NCBI RefSeq assembly: GCF_965199065.1
Contig: NZ_CBDAQN010000003.1
Coordinates: forward strand, 1,922,001-1,986,000
From: Acidisoma sp965199065
GTDB lineage: Bacteria; Pseudomonadota; Alphaproteobacteria; Acetobacterales; Acetobacteraceae
Length of the DNA: 64,000 nucleotides
Direction of reading: 5' to 3'
Positions 26,471 through 34,732 of the stretch are shown in pieces (position 1 is the first letter of the stretch; each line of letters starts with the position of its first letter). The notes beneath the pieces are model-generated. The model was not told the DNA's origin. It saw nothing but the letters and a program-made list of their open reading frames with translations, and did not search any database. The translations under genes were made by a program, and so were the position numbers.

Positions 26471-27533
26471 TCTCGCGGGGCCGGTGGCGCCGCGCATCCC
26501 GCGCGACATCCCTCTCAGCCGTTGCACGCTGGTCGTAGGCTTCGACGATGCGGCCTACCAGAGGATGCCGCACTACGTCCTGCCGCCCGAAGCGGGTAAC
26601 GCCGATGCCCTGCACGCCCTCGACCGTCGCCAGCGCGTCGGCGAGGCCAGAGGTGACGCCGGATGGCAGATCGACCTGACTGAGATCGCCGGTGATCACC
26701 ATGCGGGTGCCCTCGCCCATACGGGTCAGGAACATCTTCATCTGCATGGGGGTGGTGTTCTGCGCCTCGTCGAGGATGGCGAAGGCGTGGCTCAGCGTAC
26801 GGCCGCGCATGAAGGCGAGCGGCGCCACTTCGATTTCGCCCGCGCTCATCCGGCGTACCACCTGATCTCCCGGCATCATGTCGTGTAGCGCGTCATAGAG
26901 CGGACGGAGGTAGGGGTCGACCTTCTCCTTCATATCTCCGGGAAGGAAGCCGAGCCTCTCCCCTGCTTCCACCGCGGGGCGGGAGAGGATGATCCGGTCG
27001 ACCTGACCGGTCTGCAGCATCGCCACAGCCTGGGCCACGGCGAGATAGGTCTTGCCGGTGCCGGCCGGGCCGACGCCGAATACCATCTCGTGGCGGGCGA
27101 GCATCTCCATATAGCCGGTCTGGCCGGGGCTGCGCGGCTGGATGGCGCCGCGACGGGTGCGGATGGCGGGAAGATCGGCGAGCGGCAGGCGCGGGTCCGC
27201 GCCGCGCGCGTTGAGTTTGATCGCGGCATCGACATCGCCGCTGGAGAGTTGTTGACCCCGTTCGAGGCGATGGTAGAGCCCGTTGAGCGTCAACTGCGCC
27301 GTTTCGATCTGGGCCGGGTCGCCGGTGATCGCGATGCGGTTGCCACGGCAGGCGAGTCTGACCCCAAGAGCCTGTTCCAGCCGTATCAGGTGCCGGTCAT
27401 GATCGCCGAGCAACTGCGATAACAAGGCATTGTTCCCAAACTGCAAGGTCACCGCTCGTCCTGCGCCGGGGTTCTGCCCCGTGTTATCCAGGGATACGGT
27501 GTTCGACCGGTCGGCAGCCGAGGTCTGGTTCAA
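26448..27533 (-). CDS. phoH: PhoH-family ATPase (PhoL/YbeZ)
   Basis: A 361-aa cytoplasmic ATPase with an N-terminal KH-like region, Walker A GPAGTGKT at residues 155-162 and Walker B ILDEAQNTTPMQM further on. PhoL-type proteins work with YbeY in ribosome and RNA metabolism. The gene start overlaps the miaB stop by four bases (ATGA) and its end overlaps ybeY. The last 25 residues are arginine- and aspartate-rich and probably disordered. Confidence in the family is high. Confidence 0.93.
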   Translation of the reverse strand: MNQTSAADRSNTVSLDNTGQNPGAGRAVTLQFGNNALLSQLLGDHDRHLIRLEQALGVRLACRGNRIAITGDPAQIETAQLTLNGLYHRLERGQQLSSGDVDAAIKLNARGADPRLPLADLPAIRTRRGAIQPRSPGQTGYMEMLARHEMVFGVGPAGTGKTYLAVAQAVAMLQTGQVDRIILSRPAVEAGERLGFLPGDMKEKVDPYLRPLYDALHDMMPGDQVVRRMSAGEIEVAPLAFMRGRTLSHAFAILDEAQNTTPMQMKMFLTRMGEGTRMVITGDLSQVDLPSGVTSGLADALATVEGVQGIGVTRFGRQDVVRHPLVGRIVEAYDQRATAERDVARDARRHRPRESDSGTSK

Positions 27534-28993
27534 GCGCTGGCTCGCTCCTGTTTAAAAGCCGGGACGATGAGGGTAGCAGACAAACCGAGGGTGGCGGACA
27601 GGGAATTGGTCAGGGACTGCCGGATTTTCACCGGGACAATCTGGCCGGCCAGAGACGCGTCCCCATCCATGTGGACCGCCTGGAGATAGGGAGTTCGGCC
27701 GGCAATCTGGCCAGGACGGCGGCCAGCTCCGGTCACCAGCACCGGCATCTCCAGGCCGACGCTGCGATTGTTGAAATCATCCTGCTGCGCACGGATGAGC
27801 GCCTGAAGCTCGGCCAGGCGGCTGTCCTTCTCGGCTTCGGGCACCATGCCCGGGGCACGGGCGGCAGGCGTTCCAGGCCGCGAGGAATATTTGAAGCTGT
27901 ACGCCTGGGCGAAGCCGATATCGCGGATCAGCTGCATCGTCGCCGCGAAGTCCGCCGAAGTCTCTCCCGGATGCCCGGCGATGAAGTCGGAGGAGAGGGC
28001 GAGATCCGGCCGGGCCGCGCGCAACCGGTCGATCAGACGGCGGTAGTCGTCCGCAGTATGACGGCGGTTCATCGCGTCGAGTATCCGGTCCGACCCCGAC
28101 TGCACAGGCAAGTGCAGGAAGGGCATCAAGGCCGGCACGTCGGCATGGGCGGCGATGAGGTCATCGTCCATGTCGCGCGGGTGGGAGGTCATGTAGCGGA
28201 TGCGCAAGACGCCCGGCAGATCGGCCAACGCACGGATCAGACGGGCAAGGCCCCAATCCCGCCCATCCGGCCCCACGCCGTGGTAGGCGTTCACGTTCTG
28301 GCCGAGCAGCGTGATCTCGCGCGCACCGCGGGCGGCCAGACGACGCGCTTCCTCTAAAACCGCGGCTGCCGGCCGGCTCGCCTCCGCGCCGCGCGTATAG
28401 GGCACGACGCAGAATGAGCAGAACTTGTCGCAGCCCTCCTGCACCGTGAGGAAGGCGGTGACCGCCTGTTCCTGCGCGGCCGGCGCATCGGGCAGGAAGT
28501 CGAACTTCTGCTCGACGGGAAAGTCGGTTTCGATCACCGGCCCCGCCGCGCGATGGGCGCGGGCAACCATCTCCGGCAGCCGGTGATAGGTCTGGGGCCC
28601 GAGCACGATGTCCACATAGGGCGCGCGCGCGGTTATCTCTGCGCCCTCGGCCTGGGCGACGCAGCCGGCGACTGCCAGGATCGTCGACCGTCCCTCGGCG
28701 GCACGTTGTTCCTTGATCACCCGCAGGCGGCCGAGTTCGGAAAAGACCTTCTCGGTCGCGCGCTCCCGGATATGGCACGTATTGAGGATGACCATGTCGG
28801 CGTCAGCGGGACCATCCGCCGGGCGATAGCCCAATGGTGCCAGAACATCCGCCATCTTGCCGCTGTCGTAGACATTCATCTGGCAACCCCAGGTGATGAC
28901 ATGGAGACGGCGCAGAGGTCTGGCAGGATTAGCAATTGCGGGCGCGGGGGTCGTGTCGTGCAGGCGGAAGTCGGAGACGGTCATAGTTCGCAA
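27530..28993 (-). CDS. miaB: tRNA-2-methylthio-N6-dimethylallyladenosine synthase MiaB
   Basis: Radical-SAM methylthiotransferase that converts i6A37 to ms2i6A37 in tRNA. The N-terminal domain has the three Cys ligands of the auxiliary cluster (Cys37 in TWGCQMN, Cys73 in LNTCHIRE, Cys111 in VAGCVAQ). The radical-SAM motif is C188-x3-C192-x2-C195 in CDKFCSFC, and the C-terminal part is the TRAM domain. At 487 aa it is slightly longer than E. coli MiaB because of an N-terminal leader of about 28 residues. It is the first gene of the miaB-phoH-ybeY-corC-exporter-Lrp run. Confidence 0.95.
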   Translation of the reverse strand: MRTMTVSDFRLHDTTPAPAIANPARPLRRLHVITWGCQMNVYDSGKMADVLAPLGYRPADGPADADMVILNTCHIRERATEKVFSELGRLRVIKEQRAAEGRSTILAVAGCVAQAEGAEITARAPYVDIVLGPQTYHRLPEMVARAHRAAGPVIETDFPVEQKFDFLPDAPAAQEQAVTAFLTVQEGCDKFCSFCVVPYTRGAEASRPAAAVLEEARRLAARGAREITLLGQNVNAYHGVGPDGRDWGLARLIRALADLPGVLRIRYMTSHPRDMDDDLIAAHADVPALMPFLHLPVQSGSDRILDAMNRRHTADDYRRLIDRLRAARPDLALSSDFIAGHPGETSADFAATMQLIRDIGFAQAYSFKYSSRPGTPAARAPGMVPEAEKDSRLAELQALIRAQQDDFNNRSVGLEMPVLVTGAGRRPGQIAGRTPYLQAVHMDGDASLAGQIVPVKIRQSLTNSLSATLGLSATLIVPAFKQERASA

Positions 28994-29220
28994 GGTCCTG
29001 TCCAGCCCTGAGCAGGTGCCCTGGGCCTCGGACCAATCGCGTTCCGATCTTTACGGGTCAAGCGCAATGACGCCGATCAACTCCTATGTCTCCTATGCAC
29101 CTTCGCAGGTGGCGGGGGTGGGATGTCAAGCGTCCCCTGATGACAAGCTGAAGTTTGTCGCGGCGATGTTCTGCGGCCGCTCTGCCGAATCGCTCGCGGT
29201 TCCGCTAAGCTGTGTCCGGG

Positions 29221-29637
29221 ATGGTTCACCTCATCAAACTTTCTGTCGGCATGCGCGACGTGGCGCAGCTTTCCGATCTGCAACGTCAACGGGCGGCGAC
29301 CGATGCGCCGCTCCGCCATCGGACCCGTCACATGCCGAAGCGCGCTGCGGACATCATCGACGGCGGATCGATTTTCTGGGTGATCGCCGGCATGATCCAG
29401 TGTCGGCAGCGCATTCTCGATATCGCGCCCGATCGACGGCTCGACGGTACGCCGTGCGTCGCCTTCGTGCTGGATCCGGCGGTCGTTCTGGTCCAACCGC
29501 GACCGGCGCGGGCCTTCCAGGGCTGGAGGTATCTTAACGAGGATGCGGCCCCTCCGGATGTTGCCGACGGCTGCAGTTCGGACGTTCAGCTGCCTCCGGC
29601 GCTGCGCCTCGCGCTGGCAGAGCTTTGTCTCCTGTAA
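29221..29637 (+). CDS. DUF1489-family protein
   Basis: A 138-aa cytoplasmic protein beginning MVHLIKLSVGMRDVAQLSDL, with the conserved RHMPKRAADIIDGGSIFWVI segment and a repeat of aromatic and basic residues later. DUF1489 is almost confined to Alphaproteobacteria and has no known function. I start at the ATG; a GTG three codons upstream is possible. It is divergent from miaB with a 227-bp gap that holds no other ORF. Confidence 0.85.
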   Translation: MVHLIKLSVGMRDVAQLSDLQRQRAATDAPLRHRTRHMPKRAADIIDGGSIFWVIAGMIQCRQRILDIAPDRRLDGTPCVAFVLDPAVVLVQPRPARAFQGWRYLNEDAAPPDVADGCSSDVQLPPALRLALAELCLL

Positions 29638-29778
29638 GATCATGATTTATTACGACAACCGGGTTGGAAATCCCTTGAGTTGTTGCGCGTTTGAAGGCCT
29701 TATGCGCGCACCTGGGAGCGTTAACCCCGGTCGAGCCAAACCAGATCGCCTGTCACACAACACACAGGAATGTTTTTG

Positions 29779-30099
29779 ATGCGTATCCTCACTCCCTCAC
29801 TCGCCCTCGTTCTGGGTCTAGCCTTGGCTCCCGCGGCTGCGATGGCCCAGGCTGCGAACGTCTCGGTGCCCCCGCCCAACCCGAAAGCCTCTGTCACCAG
29901 CCCGTCCTACCCCACGCAGGTCGGCTCTGGCGCGAACAACACCAAGCCCGTGGGCGGCCCGGGCGTTAACGACTACGCGCACAAAAAGTATCACAAGCGC
30001 GCCCACCACAAGTTTTATGGCAGGCACCACGACTACACCAAAAGCTCGCCTGCGAAGGGGCCAACCGCCCCTCATCTCAAAGAGACTGGCACCGAGTGA
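29779..30099 (+). CDS. Small secreted protein, His/Lys-rich C-terminus
   Basis: A 106-aa protein with a signal peptide (MRILTPSLALVLGLALAPAA, cleavage near AMAQA). The mature part is Pro/Ser/Asn-rich, then strongly basic with many His and Lys (HKKYHKRAHHKFYGRHHDY). I recognise no family. AGGA lies nine bases before the ATG; the ATG three codons earlier abuts the AGGA and is unlikely. A strong rho-independent terminator follows the gene, so it is probably a single-gene unit. Confidence 0.7.
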   Translation: MRILTPSLALVLGLALAPAAAMAQAANVSVPPPNPKASVTSPSYPTQVGSGANNTKPVGGPGVNDYAHKKYHKRAHHKFYGRHHDYTKSSPAKGPTAPHLKETGTE

Positions 30100-30133
30100 T
30101 CGTTTTCACTCCGCCGTTCAGTGGTTGATAAAA

Positions 30134-30166
30134 GCACCCCTCAAGGATCTCCTTGTGGGGTGTTTT
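30134..30166 (+). terminator. Rho-independent terminator after the small secreted protein
   Basis: CACCCC at 30135-30140 pairs with GGGGTG at 30157-30162, and the inner bases CAAGG and CCTTG extend the stem around an ATCT loop. TTTT follows at 30163-30166. It is 35 bp past the stop at 30099. Confidence 0.85.
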
Positions 30167-30279
30167 AGTGAAAGCCCTACGGAAACTTGACCAGAATGTG
30201 ACTGTGGCAGGGCGCGTCGTTGCCACCACTTGATTTGTGCCGCGGGTCATCCCGGCTCAGCACCAATCAGGGATTAATC

Positions 30280-30576
30280 ATGCATCACCTTCGCAGTCTT
30301 GCCATCGCCTCGGCGCTCCTCTTCGCTCCGCCGCTCATCACCGCCAGCATGGCACAGAGTTCGGGCGGCGGTTCTGATGTTCCGCCGGCGACGGCCCGCG
30401 CGGCCTTCCCGGGCGCCACCAGCAACGGCGCGATGGGAACGAGCACCGGAACTTCGCTGTCTCCCACGAGCGGGACGGGCGGCGGCGGCATGGCCACCGC
30501 CAGCGGCATGAAAGAGGGCGGTGCCGACAAGAGCCGTCTGAAGCACCACAAGACGGGCGTCATTCCCGCGCCGTAA
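30280..30576 (+). CDS. Small secreted Gly/Ser/Thr-rich protein
   Basis: A 98-aa protein with a signal peptide (MHHLRSLAIASALLFAPPLI, cleavage near SMAQS). The mature part is Gly, Ser and Thr-rich, with a basic end (DKSRLKHHKTGVIPAP). The His/Lys-rich tail resembles that of the preceding small secreted protein, so the two may be distant paralogues. The ATG follows a weak AGGGATTAATC site; the open frame extends 20 codons upstream without a signal-like sequence. Function unknown. Confidence 0.65.
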   Translation: MHHLRSLAIASALLFAPPLITASMAQSSGGGSDVPPATARAAFPGATSNGAMGTSTGTSLSPTSGTGGGGMATASGMKEGGADKSRLKHHKTGVIPAP

Positions 30577-30643
30577 GGTCGAGAGCCGGGGGCCGTGCGC
30601 AATCGGCGCGGCCTGCCTGCCTTTTGCACCTGAAGAAGGCCGG

Positions 30644-33600
30644 TCAGTAATTGAACTGGTAGGTCACGCCGACGCCGTTGCTGTCGCCGCCCACCTGAGT
30701 TTGCAGCTTCAAGCCTTTGGCGATATCGATCTGGACCTGCGCGGCCGTGCCGGTGCCTGTCGTCCCTTGAGCCGCTCCCACATAAATTCCAGGCGCCACA
30801 TAGCGTCCGGCCTGCAAGGTCGGCGCATTTTCGTTCTTGCTTGCAGCGGAACCGGCACTGGGCGTCGCGCCCGTCGGGTTGCCGATCCCGTTGCCGATCG
30901 ACAGTTGGTCGAGCCCGAGGCCTTGTCGCACGCTCCCCAACATGCCGCCTACGCCACCGCCGGTGTCCACGCCCGCAATCGACGCCAAGGCCGTCGCGAT
31001 GGAGGCGAGCTGGAACGGACTGAGCTGCGAGGTGCTGCTCTGGAACAGGAGCTGCGCCAGAACCTCGTCCTGCGGCAGAGGCGGGCTTGAGCTCAGGGTG
31101 ATCTTCGGCGCGCTGGCGTAGCCGGTGACGGCGAGGGTCGCGGTGACTGCGCTCGATTCGCTCTCGGCCACAAAGTCGATGGAAGGGTCGGTGATGTCGC
31201 CGCCGTCGAACCCGACCTGCCCGGTTGTGAAGGTGAGGGTCGTCGTCACCAATGAAAAGCTGCCGCGGATCATGTCGAAATGCCCGCTCGGCTTCAACGC
31301 CGCAAGCGTGCCGCCGATGTGCAGATGGCCGCCAAGTTCGGCATTGAGGCCATGACCGCGCACGAAGATGGCACGCGGCGCCTCCAGCGTGAGGTCGAGC
31401 CCGATGGGCGGTGGAGGCGCCGGCGGCGGCGGCGGCTTCTGGCCTGCCTTGCGGACATTCAGCACCGCGACGCTCGGCGGAAGGCTGTTCGGCACGTTGA
31501 TCGACGCGCGAAGGATATGGACGGTGCCGCTCGCCTTCATGCCGTTGGTGACGGCTCCTGACACGTGGATGTCGGTGTCGAAACGGGCGGTCAGAAGATC
31601 GCTCTGGATCGGTTCGGCATTGTGTGCAGTGACCGTCAGATCGAGCGGGATGGTCGGTGCCAGCGCACCGATCCGACCGGCAACATCAATGCTTCCTGTT
31701 CCGGCCGTGGCATTGAAATGTTCGATCACCAGGTCCTGACCGTCGGCACGGATCAACGCGGTGATCCTCGACAGATCGACCCCCTGCGCGAAATCCTGGA
31801 AGCTGCCGCCGTTGAGCGCGACGCTGCCGCCGATGCGCGGTGCCGTCATCGTGCCGAGGGCGCTGAGATCGAGCGTGACCACGCCCGCGACGCGGCGTCC
31901 GGCTGCCTCCATGATCGGGTCGATGAGGGCAAGATTAAGCTTGCCGCCGATGCGAAGGTTCATCGCGGCCGCCGCCGAGATGGGCGCCATGCCGGTCAAG
32001 GTCACGTGGCTGGCGCTGCCGGCGTCGAGCGTCACGTTCAGGGCGGCGGCTTGGCCATGCAGCGCCGCGCGGGCCATGAGGGTCGCCGCAGGCAGGGCGG
32101 ACGCGGGGCCCGACGTCTCCCGAAGCCCGTTGCCGTTCAGCGTCACGGTGCCGCCGGGGGCCGCCGTCGTGCCGGTGAGTGCGGCCTCGGCATCGATCCG
32201 CCCTGCCAGATGCAGCGAAGGTGCAAAGGGGGCGATCAGCGCCGGCGTCACGTTGGAGAGGCCAACGTGGAGGTTGAGCCGAGGGCTGACCTGTCCGGCG
32301 GCGTCGATGGTGGCCGTGCCGAGCGCCAGCCGCAAGCGATCCACCGCCATCCGGCTGCCGAAGTCGATTCGGGCAGGTGCAAGAAGCCGCAGCGCCTCGC
32401 CATGCCAGGAGGCTGCCAGTGCCGCGAGGACCACCTGCTTCGCCTTGGCGTCGAGAGTCGCGCGCATGTTGGCGCTGGCCGGCGCGCCCTTGAGATCCGG
32501 GAGCCGGGCGTCCAGCCCCAGCGCGAGCGCCGTCAACGGCCCGTCGGCAGTTATGGTCGCGCCGCCCTTGATGCCGCCGGCGTCGATCCCGCTCAGCACG
32601 ATCCGGGCCGCGACAGCCGGGTTCGTCGTCGGGTCGCGGACATCTCCGGTCACGTCCACTGCCGCCAGCCGATTGGCAGCGAAGGCGAGGTCGCGGCCCT
32701 GCAGCGCTACCTGCGCCGCCTCGTTCGGGGGCGCCTTGAGATTGAGCGCGATGCTGCCCGAAAGCGGCTGACCGATGAGGAAGCGGAAGTCGGCAAGGCG
32801 CTTGATCACGACCGACACGGTGCCGGTGGGCAGCTTGGCGCCTGAAGCGAGCGCCACCTGGCCTTGGCCGCTCATGCTCTTCCAGGTCAGCCGCTTTATG
32901 GTGGCGGAGATGGCGCCATCCGCATCGCGCGACGCATCCACGGCTATGTCGGCAGGCGAGCCTGCCGGATTACCCGTCAACGTGATCTGCGCGTGCGGCG
33001 CGCCCGGCAGACCGCTGGCCTCCACCCGCAGATCGATTGGTCCGCTGAGGCTGGCGACCTTGCTGCCCCCCTGGGCGGTGCCGACTGTGCCCGTCACTTC
33101 GGTCGTCAGCGCTATGTTCTTCTGCGTGCCCTGAGCGTGCCCGGTCATGGCGATGGCGCCGGTCGCCTGCGGCGCGACATCGGCGAGACGGCGGAGCGCC
33201 AGGGTCCATGCAAGTGCCAGCTGCTGCGTCGCCGTCTGGCGGCTGCCCTGCGCTGTGAGGTCGATGTCGGCACCGTGCAGCGTGAGGCTTGAGAGGGTGA
33301 TGGCGCTCGGCGTCATGGTTGCGTCGGCGGTCAGATGGGCGTCCCCGCCGGTCAGCGCCATCGCCTGAGGCATCGCCTTGGTAAGGTGGATGTCCGCCTG
33401 GAGTTTGGCTGCCGTCGCAGAGCCGTCGGCGGCTCTCGTTGCCTGCGCGGTGATATGGGCGCTGCCCGCGATCGTCTGGTGGCCGATGGCGGCAAGCGGC
33501 GCGAGGTCCGGCAGGTCAAGCACGACAGCCGCCGCAAGATCGGGCTTGGTCGTGCCATCGACATGCAGCGTCAGCAGCGGATGAGTAACCGTGACATGGA

Positions 33601-34732
33601 CGGGGCGGTTCGGCGCGTCCAGCACTGCATTTGCGGTGACGGAGACAGGGGTATCCCCCAGCAGTCCCTGCGGCAGGCCGGGCGCCGCGAGGCCCGCGAG
33701 GCTCGCCTTGAGGGAAACCGCGCCGAGCGTGCCCTGGATATCGGCGGTCAGCCGCTGGAGCGCCACGCCCTGCGCGGCGAGACCCGTCAGCACGATATGG
33801 CCGTTCGCATCGGGCTTGGTGAACGGCCCGCTGGTATGCAGCGCCACATCGACGCTCTGCCAGCCGATGCCCGGCGCGGGCTTCATCGCCGGCGCGTGGG
33901 CGTCGATGGCAAGATCCGCCGCCTCGCCGGGAACGTCGACGGTCCCTTTCGCGCCGGCCTTCAGCGCGCCCGCGGAGAGGGCTAGGTTGACCGCCGCCTT
34001 GTCCTGGGGCCCGTCGAGCGTGATCGCGAGGTGCAGCGCGCCGAGGTCAGGCAGCTTGGCGAGGCGGGACAGCATGCCGCGGGCGGGTTCTTGCAGATTG
34101 ACTTTTGCAGCGAGGTCCTGCCCGGCGAGAGAAGCCTGGGCCGTGTAGACGCCGCTGCCGTCGAGATCCCGGAGCGCCAGATGCGCTTGCCCTTCATCAC
34201 GGCCGGTGACCTGCGCAGCGCCCGTCAGCCCGACCTCGATTGCGGCGGTACTGGTCACGGCCTTGGCGACTTTGATGCGATCCACCGTCAGCTGCCGGAG
34301 AAACACTTTCACAGGCAGCGGCGGGATCGACGCGCTGATCGGTCCCGAGGGCGGTGCAGGCTTCGCCGTGGGCGAGGACGGCGGCAGCCGCGCCATCGTG
34401 AGCGTGTCGGCGTGCAGGCGATCGATCACCACGCTCCGGTGGAGCAGCGGCATCAGCGATAGCTGCAGCTCGAGCCCCGTGAGCGTCAGCCACGCGCCGT
34501 CCGGACCCAGCAATTCGAATCGCGCGACGTGCAGGTCGGTCGGCACCGTGCCGGAGAGCCCCTCGATCCGGAAAGCGCCACCGCTATGTGCGTTGGCGAG
34601 CGACACGACCTCACGCTGTCCGGCAGCCGTGTTGATGGCGGCGATCACTCCGCCTACCAGCACGATGACAAGAAGCAGCAGCACGCCGATCGCGATGCCG
34701 AGCCACTTCGTGATCGTCCCCAGGACGCGCAT
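30644..34732 (-). CDS. tamB: Translocation and assembly module subunit TamB
   Basis: A 1362-aa AsmA-like envelope protein. The N-terminal membrane anchor is visible (WLGIAIGVLLLLVIVLVGGV). A very long region rich in beta strands follows, typical of the groove that conducts phospholipids or helps insert outer-membrane proteins. The C-terminal DUF490 domain contains GGDITDPSIDFVAESESSAV and ends LQTQVGGDSNGVGVTYQFNY. Its ATG shares one base with the tamA stop (TGATG). The Ala/Gly content is high but the length is normal. Confidence 0.92.
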   Translation of the reverse strand: MRVLGTITKWLGIAIGVLLLLVIVLVGGVIAAINTAAGQREVVSLANAHSGGAFRIEGLSGTVPTDLHVARFELLGPDGAWLTLTGLELQLSLMPLLHRSVVIDRLHADTLTMARLPPSSPTAKPAPPSGPISASIPPLPVKVFLRQLTVDRIKVAKAVTSTAAIEVGLTGAAQVTGRDEGQAHLALRDLDGSGVYTAQASLAGQDLAAKVNLQEPARGMLSRLAKLPDLGALHLAITLDGPQDKAAVNLALSAGALKAGAKGTVDVPGEAADLAIDAHAPAMKPAPGIGWQSVDVALHTSGPFTKPDANGHIVLTGLAAQGVALQRLTADIQGTLGAVSLKASLAGLAAPGLPQGLLGDTPVSVTANAVLDAPNRPVHVTVTHPLLTLHVDGTTKPDLAAAVVLDLPDLAPLAAIGHQTIAGSAHITAQATRAADGSATAAKLQADIHLTKAMPQAMALTGGDAHLTADATMTPSAITLSSLTLHGADIDLTAQGSRQTATQQLALAWTLALRRLADVAPQATGAIAMTGHAQGTQKNIALTTEVTGTVGTAQGGSKVASLSGPIDLRVEASGLPGAPHAQITLTGNPAGSPADIAVDASRDADGAISATIKRLTWKSMSGQGQVALASGAKLPTGTVSVVIKRLADFRFLIGQPLSGSIALNLKAPPNEAAQVALQGRDLAFAANRLAAVDVTGDVRDPTTNPAVAARIVLSGIDAGGIKGGATITADGPLTALALGLDARLPDLKGAPASANMRATLDAKAKQVVLAALAASWHGEALRLLAPARIDFGSRMAVDRLRLALGTATIDAAGQVSPRLNLHVGLSNVTPALIAPFAPSLHLAGRIDAEAALTGTTAAPGGTVTLNGNGLRETSGPASALPAATLMARAALHGQAAALNVTLDAGSASHVTLTGMAPISAAAAMNLRIGGKLNLALIDPIMEAAGRRVAGVVTLDLSALGTMTAPRIGGSVALNGGSFQDFAQGVDLSRITALIRADGQDLVIEHFNATAGTGSIDVAGRIGALAPTIPLDLTVTAHNAEPIQSDLLTARFDTDIHVSGAVTNGMKASGTVHILRASINVPNSLPPSVAVLNVRKAGQKPPPPPAPPPPIGLDLTLEAPRAIFVRGHGLNAELGGHLHIGGTLAALKPSGHFDMIRGSFSLVTTTLTFTTGQVGFDGGDITDPSIDFVAESESSAVTATLAVTGYASAPKITLSSSPPLPQDEVLAQLLFQSSTSQLSPFQLASIATALASIAGVDTGGGVGGMLGSVRQGLGLDQLSIGNGIGNPTGATPSAGSAASKNENAPTLQAGRYVAPGIYVGAAQGTTGTGTAAQVQIDIAKGLKLQTQVGGDSNGVGVTYQFNY

